Positions 51,519 through 60,977 of a DNA stretch of 64,000 nt are shown here, in pieces (position 1 is the stretch's first letter; each line of letters begins with the position of its first letter). The notes beneath the pieces were generated by a model that worked only from the letters and a program-made list of their open reading frames with translations, ran no database searches and was not told the DNA's origin. The DNA is taken from contig CAYNMM010000047.1 of NCBI GenBank assembly GCA_964398355.1, positions 30,564-94,563 on the forward strand, in the 5' to 3' direction. Made by a program: the position numbers and the translations under genes. Origin of the DNA: WFZT01 sp964398355 (GTDB lineage Bacteria; Hydrothermota; Hydrothermia; B15-G9; WFZT01).

Positions 51519-53564
51519 TTAATATTTCATTTTTTCTATGACAATCCAGTTATCCCGCAATTTTGCTCTGTGCTCAATAATTTTCCTATAACCTGGATAA
51601 TACTTTTTATCGTAAATTCCACCGTGGCGGATGGTTTCATCGCTATAATGCACTTTTCCGGATGACTCGAAAATTATGGAATTAAATTTCAAGAATTTTA
51701 CTTCTCCTCTATAATTTTTGGGCAGGTACCGAACTTTATATCCCGGTGGCAAATTGATTATAATGTCTTTAATGCTTCTGTAATTTCTCGGGAAATAGAG
51801 GGGGTTGAATCTCACGGTTGCTCCTACATCTTCAGCTGTGTAATCAGACAGATCAGGCATTTTCAGGAGAATGAGATTGTCAGCAACAATGGCATATTCG
51901 GGTATATGGTAGTAAACGGATAACTTAGGTGGGATTCTTAGGTCGTTGAGGTCAGATAATCTAAAGGAATCGAGTACAATGCCAGGTGCCCAGGTAATAC
52001 TCTGTTCCAGAAGCTTTTCAAGTTCTACTTTCCGATATTGTTTCAGAGTCCTAATTCCGGTGCCATCTTCTCCACGGTACAATGCGTTGTCCTCGATAAC
52101 CAGGTCTCCGGAGCTGGTGAGACTCATATTCATGAGATCGATTTCCCCCTCACGTTCAGGTGAAATAAATGGAATCTTTGTGACTTTACCGTTGAGGGAA
52201 ATGCCCTTGACTCCCTGATAGGAAGGACGTACATATCCAAATGGGATCCTGTCGTTGGCAGGGTCGAGATAGACGGTATCAAGTTTTACAATTAGACCTG
52301 TAAACTGTGAAATATTGGCGTTTTCGTTGAAATCCCAGGTGTTTTTTGAAACGGTGAGGATGAGATTCGGAGCGAGGCCGAATTTTTTCAGCAGGGCATA
52401 TAACAGAAAGGCCTTATCCACTTCGCTACCGGCCGATTTTTTGATTATGTGCGCAGGTGATTTTGGAAATATAGAGAAAGATTCGCCATCCACAGGTACT
52501 CTCTTTATATCCTGGGCAACGAAGCGGTAAATGGCGAAGACTGAGTCTGCAAATGTCATTGACTTGCTAACAAGAGAGTCAAGTAAGTTCTCCGGATTAA
52601 AGTCTTTCAGAATATTTTTCACATAATTCTGGAACAAGACAGTGCTCTTTGTACTTTTTAAACCACAGGTTATTGTAGGAAGTATGTAGTGAACTGGTGG
52701 CATATCAGGTTCTACAATATATCCCGGGTGGTTGTGGATTAAGAAAGTGATATACTTTTTGTTGTTTTTCACTGTTTCTTTCTTTATTCCATCAAAATTC
52801 TCCACATTATACCATAGGAGATTGTCAGGCCCTTCGATTTCAACATATTCTTTGTAAGTTGGGTCATTATCCCCCATTGTGATTCTACGATAAGCCGGAT
52901 GATGGATATCTCTCCTACCGGTAATTTTTATTTCAAAGTCGAGAACGTTACCCGGCTCTCCTTCCGGGATGGCAAATTTGACCTGGTGTAGATCGTCGTA
53001 CTCGGGAAAACTGGAGTAGACTGAGGCATCTTCAATGGCATTATCCATAATGGATACAACACGGCCATCCCTGGTGACAGTCCGTGCAAACACAATTTCT
53101 CCATTTTCATAGCTTTTATGATATTTGAAAAGTTGATTGGCTGCCCTTTTCCCCCTCTCTTTCAGGATTTTTATGATCCTTCTCTCAGTATATTCGAAAG
53201 AACTGTCAGGATTTAGTTTGAATCTCTTGATGACAAAAATGTTAACATAACCTGCGCGTGGAAACAGGGAATCCACAGGGACTTTTAGTGCCTTGAGAAG
53301 GAGGGTATCTTTTATATCTGAGATCTTCTCCCAGGTATCTCCTGGTCTTCTTCTGGACGATTCTATACTTAGAACTTTACCTACTGGAATCATAACCTTG
53401 CCGTGGGAAGTTAAAATCTCGACAAATTCATCGTCAATGTTTGTCACAGAGCCATTGATCTCTTCGCCATTTTTAAGATAAACAATATCTCTTGTAAGAA
53501 CTTTGGGACTCCTGCTCATGCCGAAGAGGGGAAGCATCAGAATAAAAAGAATAATTTTTTTCAT
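51519..53564 (-). CDS. DUF3857 protein with degenerate transglutaminase-like domain
   Basis: The 681-residue envelope protein has an N-terminal signal (MKKIILFILMLPLFGMS), a short strand domain (DIVYLKNGEEINGSVTNIDDEFVEILT, SH3-like), then DUF3857 (about residues 105-280) and a transglutaminase-fold region. In the latter the catalytic Cys position reads GSEVDKAFLLYALLK (no Cys) and the His position also appears lost, while YLDPA keeps the Asp. It is therefore probably a non-catalytic relative of its neighbour. The C-terminal DUF2569-like strand region ends at KLRDNWIVIEKMKY. It overlaps the upstream homologue by four bases and precedes the kinase-helicase gene by nine. Confidence 0.8.
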   Translation of the reverse strand: MKKIILFILMLPLFGMSRSPKVLTRDIVYLKNGEEINGSVTNIDDEFVEILTSHGKVMIPVGKVLSIESSRRRPGDTWEKISDIKDTLLLKALKVPVDSLFPRAGYVNIFVIKRFKLNPDSSFEYTERRIIKILKERGKRAANQLFKYHKSYENGEIVFARTVTRDGRVVSIMDNAIEDASVYSSFPEYDDLHQVKFAIPEGEPGNVLDFEIKITGRRDIHHPAYRRITMGDNDPTYKEYVEIEGPDNLLWYNVENFDGIKKETVKNNKKYITFLIHNHPGYIVEPDMPPVHYILPTITCGLKSTKSTVLFQNYVKNILKDFNPENLLDSLVSKSMTFADSVFAIYRFVAQDIKRVPVDGESFSIFPKSPAHIIKKSAGSEVDKAFLLYALLKKFGLAPNLILTVSKNTWDFNENANISQFTGLIVKLDTVYLDPANDRIPFGYVRPSYQGVKGISLNGKVTKIPFISPEREGEIDLMNMSLTSSGDLVIEDNALYRGEDGTGIRTLKQYRKVELEKLLEQSITWAPGIVLDSFRLSDLNDLRIPPKLSVYYHIPEYAIVADNLILLKMPDLSDYTAEDVGATVRFNPLYFPRNYRSIKDIIINLPPGYKVRYLPKNYRGEVKFLKFNSIIFESSGKVHYSDETIRHGGIYDKKYYPGYRKIIEHRAKLRDNWIVIEKMKY

Positions 53565-55624
53565 CTTGACTTACCTCCTTCAAAAATTACAGGTTTCCTC
53601 AGATGTCTGAGTAGCTTCAAAACGTGATTTTTGTAGCTATCATAATCACTTCTGGGAATAATCCTATCCCATCGTTTCAGAACATCATGGTATTCAAACC
53701 TGTCGGGACCTGTCTTTTTAAAGTAAGACTGGTATGAGAAATGTTTGTCCTGAATGTTTAGAGAATCCGGTAAATATTTAAGTTTGAATCCACTGAAAGT
53801 CACGTAAAAATCGTGTGAAACCTTATAAGAAGTTCGATAGACAATGTTGTAATGGCGATTTTTAACATTGATTTCAGGGAATCTGTACCTATTTTTAAGA
53901 TCTGGTAACTCAAGAAGATGGAGATCGCCGATATTCTTGAGGAAACCAGGAATATCAAATGTAATCTTGAGGTAAAACTGTTTTGAGAGGTCATATAGTG
54001 GCCCAAGTTCGTAGGATACGAGTTTTGCTCCTGGAGCTGTCATTTGTATCATCTGTTCCATTCTGTTGGTCCTTTCCTCTTCCTTTACGTGTTGCCAGTA
54101 CCATCTAACACCGGCTTCAAAGTCTCCCGTATACTGACCAAGAAATTCGACCCTTGTAGTTCCGTCCGGTTTTATGGTTAGTTTATAAGTGTATTTTCTC
54201 CAGTTATCTTCAGGGGGTGGAACCTTGATGAACGAAATTTTTCTGAGCTGGGCATTTAGAGCCCAGACACCATGATCTGCTGACCAGAAATATGGGTATC
54301 TGCTCGTTGAGCCTGTGGCGTCAAGATAGAAGTCTCTCCCATCTCTTGTAATAATCTCTGTTATAGCGTGGTTCCCTTGAAAGGAGGGTATATCTTTAAG
54401 AAAAGAACCCTGATCGTTTGTCTCAATATAGACGGGATACCCCATCACCCCAATTGCTCTTAACAGAGTTGAGAACAGGATAGATTTGTCAGTGCAATCT
54501 CCGTAACCTTTTTTCAAAGTTTCTGAGGCCGGGTGTCCTGAAACACCTGAGGATGCCCCGCCTTTTATAGAAATATAGCGAATATTTTGCTGTACCCAGT
54601 AGTAGATTCTTGCTATAGAATCATCAAGATTTTGGGCACCCTTTACGATACTGTCTGCAAGTGTCTGTATTTTCGGTGTGATTACCATTCTCTTCTTCTG
54701 GAAATTGGCATACCAGGTGTAAAGATAGTCCCATGATCTTTGATTGGTGATCGCTACCATTGGTATCACATCCATAAGTGGTGGCATCATGGGCTCATCG
54801 ACTACCGGATCTACGTCTTTCATGGAAAATTTATAAAGCTTATAAGGACCAACCTGTTTAACTGTGTACTCTACACTGTTTGGTGAAGTGTTCCTGATTA
54901 AATATTTAAAATAACTGGTTGCAGGAAGTTTGAAAGTTACCTCAGAATGGATTACCGGCTTTTTCCCACCGAAAAACCACCTCTCGGAAAAAACGTGTTT
55001 ATCCCAGGGATTGAAGACATTGTATTCGTAGACATATTCGATGATATCTCCAACTTCAACTCCGGGAATTGTAAAACTCATAACTTTACCTTTCCCAAAG
55101 AATTCAAGCCCTGATTTCGGTTTTGTCACTTTAATGTCTTTGGGATTGAGGTAAATGACCCTCCCATCAGGCTTGATGCATCTTGCGGCAAGTACACGAG
55201 CTTTCATCATATCTTCTTCGATGTAGATTCTTACATTTGCCCAATCTCGAGCCTCATCTTTTAGAATCAAGCCCTGAAAATGATATCGGCTGTATCTTGT
55301 CGAGTCCGGTTCCATTTCGTAAAAACCCTTATCGAGTAGCACGATTCCACTGGCGTCGGGATAAAGTCGACGCGCCTCCTTTGCTCTTTTCAGTATGCTA
55401 TCCACATTTTCAAGCTTGTATTTGACCGGGAGATAGGCTGTGGCTCCTCCAGCAAAGATCACTTTCTTCACATCCAGCTTGTTAACTACAGTATCATCCA
55501 GGATGTACATTCCATCCTTCAACTCTATTCGATTGGTTTTAATAACCTTTCCATTGAATAAGACGATTTTATGAGCGAATAATTGAGCAAATATCAGTAT
55601 CCCTGCAAATAAAATTTTCCTCAT
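53561..55624 (-). CDS. DUF3857/transglutaminase-like envelope protein with intact catalytic triad
   Basis: The 687-residue protein begins with a signal peptide (MRKILFAGILIFAQLFAHK) and DUF3857 (RYSRYHFQGLILKDEARDWANVRIYIEEDMM onward). A transglutaminase-core domain near residues 350-450 follows, carrying Cys (KGYGDCTDKSILFSTLLRAIG), His (GNHAITEII) and Asp (YLDATGS). The family is widespread in Bacteroidetes-like lineages and unassigned; peptidase or cross-linking activity in the periplasm is expected. The start is set at ATG 55624 behind a GGAGG. An upstream GTG at 55654 would place that site inside the protein. Confidence 0.82.
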   Translation of the reverse strand: MRKILFAGILIFAQLFAHKIVLFNGKVIKTNRIELKDGMYILDDTVVNKLDVKKVIFAGGATAYLPVKYKLENVDSILKRAKEARRLYPDASGIVLLDKGFYEMEPDSTRYSRYHFQGLILKDEARDWANVRIYIEEDMMKARVLAARCIKPDGRVIYLNPKDIKVTKPKSGLEFFGKGKVMSFTIPGVEVGDIIEYVYEYNVFNPWDKHVFSERWFFGGKKPVIHSEVTFKLPATSYFKYLIRNTSPNSVEYTVKQVGPYKLYKFSMKDVDPVVDEPMMPPLMDVIPMVAITNQRSWDYLYTWYANFQKKRMVITPKIQTLADSIVKGAQNLDDSIARIYYWVQQNIRYISIKGGASSGVSGHPASETLKKGYGDCTDKSILFSTLLRAIGVMGYPVYIETNDQGSFLKDIPSFQGNHAITEIITRDGRDFYLDATGSTSRYPYFWSADHGVWALNAQLRKISFIKVPPPEDNWRKYTYKLTIKPDGTTRVEFLGQYTGDFEAGVRWYWQHVKEEERTNRMEQMIQMTAPGAKLVSYELGPLYDLSKQFYLKITFDIPGFLKNIGDLHLLELPDLKNRYRFPEINVKNRHYNIVYRTSYKVSHDFYVTFSGFKLKYLPDSLNIQDKHFSYQSYFKKTGPDRFEYHDVLKRWDRIIPRSDYDSYKNHVLKLLRHLRKPVIFEGGKSR

Positions 55625-56089
55625 GTCTCTGAAACCTCCGGGAAAAGTTTCCACAAATTATACACTGAGATTCCTTTGAGAAGAAAGATAGAAAATTATA
55701 AATTTTTCAGAATACTAAAATTACAAAAGATGTTTTTCCCAAAGGGTTTTCTCCATCATCGGATTTTTATAACCTACTTGATGTGGAGGTTTAGAGAATC
55801 GTTTGGTTTATACAAAATAACGGGTGCTATCTGTCCTTTCTCGCCTTAGATTCACATACTGTTTCCTTCAACCAAGCCGGTGAATATATCTATACCCCCA
55901 CCTGCTGGGAGTGAGGAAAACTGAGGAGTAAAATTAAAGGAAGATTTATGACGTGCAACATATGAGAAACCGGCTCAGGTCTCTTTCACAGCACAGATAC
56001 GATGGGATTGGAAGTTAGGTATGAGTTTTTCATATCTGTGAGCTCATGGAAGTTGCATAATTTATTTTGCCTCCATATCATTTTTAGCG
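55625..56089. other. 465-base non-coding region between divergent transcription units
   Basis: No gene, tRNA or repeat family recognised. A TATAAT lies at 55662-55657 on the minus strand, upstream of the DUF3857 operon, with a poor -35. An 8-bp inverted repeat (CACAGATA 55992-55999 / TATCTGTG 56033-56040) is within chance expectation. No clear promoter or Shine-Dalgarno site precedes the DUF4416 gene. Confidence 0.5.
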
Positions 56090-56644
56090 ATGGGTATTCC
56101 AAAAATTCCTGAGCCTGCAAAATTGATAGTTGGGTTGATCTTTGTCCCTGAGTTCCATGACGCTGCCCTAACCCGTCTGGAGGAAGAGTTCGGTCCCATA
56201 ACATTACGCAGTAGGGTCATCCCTTTTGACAAGACGAATTACTATGAGCCTGAAATGGGTAAAGGGTTACAACGGCAGTGGGTAACGTTTAGTAAACTGG
56301 TGGAGCAGGATAAAATTGTGGAAATCAAGCTCAAAACAAATGAAATAGAGAGGGAGTGGATGGAGCAGGGGAGCAGGAAAGTTAATATTGATCCGGGATA
56401 CGTAACCGAATCCAAGCTCGTTTTAGCAACAACGAAGAATTATTCCCATCGAATTTATCTTGGCAGGGGAATATATGCGGAGGTCACTTTGATTTTCAGG
56501 CGAAAGGTGGGATTTGAACCTCTTCCCTGGACGTATCCTGACTATCGATGTAAGGATGCCCTCGAATTTTTCAACACGGTGAGGGATGAACTAAAAAGAG
56601 ACTTGAGAGAATACCGTGCAAGGATGCTTGGCTTGAATGAATAA
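56090..56644 (+). CDS. DUF4416 family protein
   Basis: The 184-residue protein matches the DUF4416 pattern: IPEPAKLIVGLIFVPEFHDAALTRLEEEFGPITLRS at the start, PFDKTNYYEPEMG, NIDPGYVTESKLVLATTKNYSHRIYLGRGIYAEVTLIF in the middle, and PWTYPDYR near the end. Function is unknown. The family is common in anaerobic and candidate-phylum bacteria. It has no signal peptide. The 14-base gap to the phosphate acyltransferase gene suggests co-expression. The ATG at 56090 has no evident ribosome site. Confidence 0.88.
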   Translation: MGIPKIPEPAKLIVGLIFVPEFHDAALTRLEEEFGPITLRSRVIPFDKTNYYEPEMGKGLQRQWVTFSKLVEQDKIVEIKLKTNEIEREWMEQGSRKVNIDPGYVTESKLVLATTKNYSHRIYLGRGIYAEVTLIFRRKVGFEPLPWTYPDYRCKDALEFFNTVRDELKRDLREYRARMLGLNE

Positions 56645-56658
56645 ATTGGAGGTGGAAA

Positions 56659-57558
56659 ATGCTGGAAACATTCAAAGATGTAATCGAAATCGCAAAGAAA
56701 AAAGGAACGAAAAGACTTGCTGTAGGAGCTCCGCACGCATTGCCCATGATCGAGGGCCTTGAGCTTGCCATCAAGGAGGGGCTTATAAGGCCGATTCTCA
56801 TTGGTAATGTTGAAAAAATAAAAAGTCTGATTGAGCAGACTAACTTTGATGAATCGGACTTTGACATTATTCCAGCAGCGGATGAGTTTGAGGCAACTTT
56901 CAAGGCTGTGGAGTTAGTACGAGAGGGTAAGGCTGACCTTATTCTGAAAGGGAAAATCGGGACGCCTGATTTTCTGAGGATCATTTTACACAGGGAAAAG
57001 GGACTGCGTACAGGTAGAATTCTTTCCCACATCGCCCTCCATGAGGTTCCTGGAAAGTATCATAAGCTGATTTTCCTGACCGATGCTGGCATGAACATCC
57101 GACCTGATTTAGAGATGAAGATAAAAATTCTTGAAAATTGTCTTGAAGTAACAAGAAAAATGGGGTACGAGAGGCCAAAGGTGGCGATTCTTGCGTCGAT
57201 TGAGACCATACATCCAGACATGCCTGAGACACTCGATGCTGCTGCTATATCAAAACTGGCTGATAGAGGACACTTTGGAAACGTTGCTGTGGATGGTCCT
57301 CTCGGATTTGATCTGGCTGTGTCAAAAGAGTCCGGCGAGATCAAGGGAGTAACCGGTGAGGTTATTGGAGATGCTGATATCATGCTCGTGCCGGATGTGG
57401 CTACAGGTAACATTATGTCAAAGACTATGATTTACTTCGCCAACGCCCTTGTTGGTGGAATTGTGGTCGGAGCAAAGGTCCCAGTAGTGTTGCTCAGTCG
57501 CTCTGATACCCCGGAGATGAAATTGGCCTCAATAGCCTTTGCAATAAGCGTGAGTTGA
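56659..57558 (+). CDS. Phosphate butyryltransferase/phosphotransacetylase-family enzyme
   Basis: The 299-residue protein belongs to the phosphate acetyl/butyryl transferase family: RLAVGAPHALPMIEGLELAIKEGLIRPILIGN, ELVREGKADLILKGKIGTPDFLR, MNIRPDLEMKIKILENCLEVTRKMGY and VPDVATGNIMSKTMIYFANALVGGIVVGAKVPVVLLSRSD. The length and the short N-terminus match phosphate butyryltransferase, which makes acyl-phosphate from acyl-CoA in fermentation. No acyl kinase lies next to it, so the physiological acyl group is unknown. It has a GGAGG site. Confidence 0.88.
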   Translation: MLETFKDVIEIAKKKGTKRLAVGAPHALPMIEGLELAIKEGLIRPILIGNVEKIKSLIEQTNFDESDFDIIPAADEFEATFKAVELVREGKADLILKGKIGTPDFLRIILHREKGLRTGRILSHIALHEVPGKYHKLIFLTDAGMNIRPDLEMKIKILENCLEVTRKMGYERPKVAILASIETIHPDMPETLDAAAISKLADRGHFGNVAVDGPLGFDLAVSKESGEIKGVTGEVIGDADIMLVPDVATGNIMSKTMIYFANALVGGIVVGAKVPVVLLSRSDTPEMKLASIAFAISVS

Positions 57559-57560
57559 AG

Positions 57561-57589
57561 TTGTTATATCTTTTTTCGAAGATTATAAT
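57561..57589 (+). promoter_or_regulatory. Promoter for the TPR lipoprotein-argF-rpiB unit
   Basis: TTGTTA (57561-57566), 17-base spacer, TATAAT (57584-57589), with AAGGAGG and the ATG at 57632 downstream. Confidence 0.6.
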
Positions 57590-57631
57590 AACCAGGACAA
57601 AATCCCAAACCCTGAAAGGAGGAAGACTCTT

Positions 57632-58699
57632 ATGAGAAAATATATTCTATCAGCAATAGCTATCATATTCCTTGCGTCATGTGCAACTTCGCCCCATAAA
57701 TCAAGTGTAAAAATCTATATCCAGCAGAGAAATTTCAAAAAAGCCGTAAGAGAGGGGAAACTATGGGTAAAAGATGAGCCTCAGAATCCTGAGGCATACC
57801 TATGGCTTGCAAGAGCCTACATAGGCTCGAGAGATTACACAGACGCAGCAGAAAATCTTGAGAAGGTTTACAAACTTGACGCGCAGAAAAAATACGTCTC
57901 CAGATTCGGTCAAACTGAGTACCTTACGTTCTTCAATGCAGGTATAACCGCCTATAAAAACAATAAACTCGATAAGGCCATTGAATATTTGCAGTACGCA
58001 ATCAAAATAAATCCCAAGGATCCAAAGGCCTATCTTTCACTCTCAAGCATTTACCAAAAGGCTGGAAAGAGTGATAAAGCCAGAGAGGCTTTAAAGAAGG
58101 TTATCGAGCTTGATCCAAACAATAAGCAGGCTCTCTACTACCTTGGGCTTATGGAAGAAGTAGCTGGAAATAGTGATGAGGCTCAAAAACATCTTGAAAA
58201 GCTGGTCTCTCTTGATACGACTTATGCTCGTGCATATTTTGAACTTGGAGTGATTTACTTTAAGAAAAACAACTACGAAAAGGCTTACGAGAACTTTATG
58301 AAGGCTGCACAGCTTGATACAACTGACGCAAATGCATGGCTAAACGCCGGTGTCGCTGCCCTCAATTTGAAGAAGTACGATGCTGCAATTAAGGCTTTCG
58401 AGAAATACGTTAGCTATAAGCCCAATGATAAAACAGCGTGGATAAGTCTTGGAGAGGCATATTTCGAAAAGGCTGTTGAAGATACAAATAATGTCAATGT
58501 TGATTATCTGAAAAAGGCAGTTGACGCATTTAATCAGGCCAGAGAGCTCGATCCAAATAATCCGGATATCTACTTCTATCTTGGAAACACCTATAAGGTT
58601 CTTGGTGAAGTCGTTAAAGACCCCGGGCAGAAGAAAATTTACAAAGAGAAGGCAATCGATATGTTTAAGAAAGAACAGGAGTTGAGGAAAGGGAAATGA
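57632..58699 (+). CDS. TPR-repeat lipoprotein
   Basis: The 355-residue protein has a lipoprotein signal (MRKYILSAIAIIFLASC, lipobox LASC, Cys17). About eight tetratricopeptide repeats follow, with the pattern AYLxLxxIYxKxGxxDKAxEAxKKxIELDPNN. Such proteins scaffold envelope complexes; no specific partner is indicated. The stop overlaps the argF start by four bases (ATGA), so it is in an operon with argF and rpiB although the functions look unrelated. Confidence 0.9.
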   Translation: MRKYILSAIAIIFLASCATSPHKSSVKIYIQQRNFKKAVREGKLWVKDEPQNPEAYLWLARAYIGSRDYTDAAENLEKVYKLDAQKKYVSRFGQTEYLTFFNAGITAYKNNKLDKAIEYLQYAIKINPKDPKAYLSLSSIYQKAGKSDKAREALKKVIELDPNNKQALYYLGLMEEVAGNSDEAQKHLEKLVSLDTTYARAYFELGVIYFKKNNYEKAYENFMKAAQLDTTDANAWLNAGVAALNLKKYDAAIKAFEKYVSYKPNDKTAWISLGEAYFEKAVEDTNNVNVDYLKKAVDAFNQARELDPNNPDIYFYLGNTYKVLGEVVKDPGQKKIYKEKAIDMFKKEQELRKGK

Positions 58700-59607
58700 A
58701 GAAGGATTATTTATCCGTTCTCGACTTGAACAGGGAAGATACGATGGCCCTCATTTCGAGGGCCATCGATCTAAAAAAGACTTCCTATAGAGGTGAGGCC
58801 CTTAAGAATAAGACTGTGGCATTGATATTTGAAAAACCCTCCCTCAGGACGAGGACAACCTTTGAGGTAGCTATTTATCACCTTGGTGGGCATCCGATCT
58901 ACCTTGCACCCGGTGATATAAAGCTGGGTGTACGTGAACCGGTAAAGGATGTCGCCCGAAATCTGGATAAATGGGTTGATGGAATTGTCGCTCGAGTCTT
59001 TGCACACTCCACTCTCGAGGAACTCGGAAAATACGCTAAAATTCCCGTAATTAACGCCCTTTCAGATTACGAGCATCCCTGTCAAGCCCTTGCAGACTTT
59101 ATGACTATTTTTGAAATATCAGGAACATTCAGCGTAAATCTCAGCTTTATAGGTGATAGTAACAACGTCTCCAATTCATTGATGCTTCTTTCCGCCATGC
59201 TTGGTACAAATTTCACTCTGGCTCATCCGGCAGGTTATGAACCTGATGCAAAGATTGTGGAAACGGCTTTTGAACTTGCACGTGAGACAGGAGCTCTGAT
59301 AAAGATTACCACAGATCCTTTGGAGGCTGCAAAGGGTGCAGATTTTATCTACACAGATGTCTGGACCTCCATGGGTCAGGAGGCTGAGCGGGAAAAACGA
59401 CTCAGGGATTTCCAGGGTTATCAGGTTAATATGGAATTACTCTCCTATGCTTCAAAAGACGTTAAGGTCATGCATTGTCTACCCGCCCATCGAGGTGAGG
59501 AGATAACGGATGAAGTTATCGAATCCGAGCACTCAGTTGTATTCCAGCAGGCTGAGAATCGCCTTCATACGGAAAAGGCGTTATTTTTGAAACTTTTTAA
59601 TGGTTAA
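58696..59607 (+). CDS. argF: Ornithine carbamoyltransferase
   Basis: ArgF makes citrulline from ornithine and carbamoyl phosphate in arginine synthesis. The 303-residue protein shows the carbamoyl-phosphate loop EKPSLRTRTTFEVA, HLGGHPIYL, HPCQALADFMTIFE, the SMG-type ornithine loop (DVWTSMGQE) and the C-terminal MHCLPAHRGEEI. These favour OTCase over aspartate transcarbamoylase. No other arg genes are present here. A stable hairpin (58742-58768) lies in codons 16-25. Confidence 0.93.
   Translation: MKKDYLSVLDLNREDTMALISRAIDLKKTSYRGEALKNKTVALIFEKPSLRTRTTFEVAIYHLGGHPIYLAPGDIKLGVREPVKDVARNLDKWVDGIVARVFAHSTLEELGKYAKIPVINALSDYEHPCQALADFMTIFEISGTFSVNLSFIGDSNNVSNSLMLLSAMLGTNFTLAHPAGYEPDAKIVETAFELARETGALIKITTDPLEAAKGADFIYTDVWTSMGQEAEREKRLRDFQGYQVNMELLSYASKDVKVMHCLPAHRGEEITDEVIESEHSVVFQQAENRLHTEKALFLKLFNG
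58742..58768 (+). promoter_or_regulatory. Hairpin within the start of argF
   Basis: CGATGGCCCTC (58742-58752) pairs perfectly with GAGGGCCATCG (58758-58768) around a five-base loop. No T-run follows. It may affect translation or mRNA stability; it may also be coincidental codon choice. Confidence 0.4.
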
Positions 59608-59612
59608 AAATC

Positions 59613-60056
59613 GTGAAAATTGCTATTGGCTCTGACCATAGAGGTTACAGGTTGAAAAAAATACTTATTGAGCATCTGCGTAGAAATGGCCATGAGGTTA
59701 TGGAATTCGGAGCTGAAAGTGAAGCCCCCTATGATTATCCGGATGCAGCGATTCCTGTGGGTGAAGCTGTTGCCAGTGGAGATGCGGACAGGGGAATTTT
59801 GATCTGTATGACAGGCATAGGTATGTCCATTGCAGCGAATAAAGTTAGAGGAGTGAGAGCTGCCCTTGTCACCTCAGAGGAATTTGCCGAACTTTCTCGG
59901 AAACACAACAATGCAAACATAATATGTCTGCAGGGGGGGTATGTTGATCCTGGAGATGCGAAAAAGTTCGTCGAGATTTTTCTAAAAACGGATTTTGAAG
60001 GTGGAAGGCATGCAAGAAGAGTGAAGAAAATTACAGATTACGAAAGTTCACACTGA
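59613..60056 (+). CDS. rpiB: Ribose-5-phosphate isomerase B
   Basis: RpiB interconverts ribose-5-phosphate and ribulose-5-phosphate. The 147-residue protein begins with KIAIGSDHRGYRLK and has YPDAAIPVGEAVASGDADRGILICMTGIGMSIAANKVRGVRAALV with the catalytic Cys in ICMTGIGMSIAANK. HNNANIICLQGG follows. These are the RpiB (LacAB-type) signatures. The GTG start is five bases after argF. No lacA or other pentose genes are nearby. Confidence 0.95.
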   Translation: MKIAIGSDHRGYRLKKILIEHLRRNGHEVMEFGAESEAPYDYPDAAIPVGEAVASGDADRGILICMTGIGMSIAANKVRGVRAALVTSEEFAELSRKHNNANIICLQGGYVDPGDAKKFVEIFLKTDFEGGRHARRVKKITDYESSH

Positions 60057-60179
60057 TCTTTTATAAGGATATCCCTCGCCTTACCGAGACTATCCATCCA
60101 CAAAGGTGTAAGAAAATACAAAAATTCGTATAAAATCCTTTAAAATTTCTCAAAATTTAAAAAATACCGGAGGTTTGAG

Positions 60180-60977
60180 ATGAAAGGTGCTATTATCCAG
60201 TTTGAGCCGATTCTTGGTGAAACGGAAAGAAATATTGAGAAGATAGTTGCAGAGATTGAAAAATTGGATACTGATTTTGTGGTTTTACCAGAGCTTGCTA
60301 CCTCTGGATATCTTTTCTTATCAATGGATGAGGTAAGACCATTTGCCCTGAAACCTGATGACGAAAGGCTTAAACCAATTTACGAGGTTGCATATCAAAA
60401 GAGTATAATGGTAGTGCTTGGATTCCCTGAGCTTGCTGATGATAAGGTCTATAATTCCTCCATTGCAATTCTACCTGATGGTAAGTTCCATGTTTACAGG
60501 AAAACACACCTTTTTTTCAAAGAAAAGGATGCCTTTTTACCCGGTGATACAGGATTTTTTGTCTTTGACTATCTCGGAGTCAAATTTGGCATGATGGTAT
60601 GTTTTGACTGGTTTTATCCAGAATCTGCAAGAGTTCTTGCTATGAAAGGAGCCCAGGTACTTCTACACGTTTCTAATCTTGTACTACCAGGCATGGCGCA
60701 GAAAGGGATGGTTGTCCGCTCCATGGAGAATAGGGTCTTTTCCTTTACGGCCAACCGAATCGGAGGTGAGGAAAAGGGTGAAATTTCGCTTAAATTTACA
60801 GGAATGAGTCAGGTTGTATCTCCCAGAGGTGAGGTATTATCCAGGGCAGCAGAAGATCTTGAAGAAGTTATTCAGATGGAATTTAACCCAGAAGAAGCTT
60901 TAAACAAGAATATTACAGAGATGAACCATATATTTGAAGACAGAAGACCAGAATTTTATGAAGAGCTTTGTGGTTAG
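60180..60977 (+). CDS. Carbon-nitrogen hydrolase (nitrilase superfamily)
   Basis: The 265-residue enzyme has the nitrilase catalytic triad Glu38 (VLPELATSGY), Lys108 (YRKTHLF) and Cys141 (MMVCFDWFYPES), in a single compact domain. Members hydrolyse amides such as N-carbamoyl compounds, omega-amides or deaminated glutathione. The substrate cannot be assigned. Its 3' end overlaps the start of the next small membrane protein by about 20 bases. Confidence 0.9.
   Translation: MKGAIIQFEPILGETERNIEKIVAEIEKLDTDFVVLPELATSGYLFLSMDEVRPFALKPDDERLKPIYEVAYQKSIMVVLGFPELADDKVYNSSIAILPDGKFHVYRKTHLFFKEKDAFLPGDTGFFVFDYLGVKFGMMVCFDWFYPESARVLAMKGAQVLLHVSNLVLPGMAQKGMVVRSMENRVFSFTANRIGGEEKGEISLKFTGMSQVVSPRGEVLSRAAEDLEEVIQMEFNPEEALNKNITEMNHIFEDRRPEFYEELCG

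Noticed and set aside
55992..56040. 8-bp inverted repeat with a 33-base loop
   Set aside because: Within chance expectation for 465 bases of AT-rich DNA; no T-run or nearby gene end.
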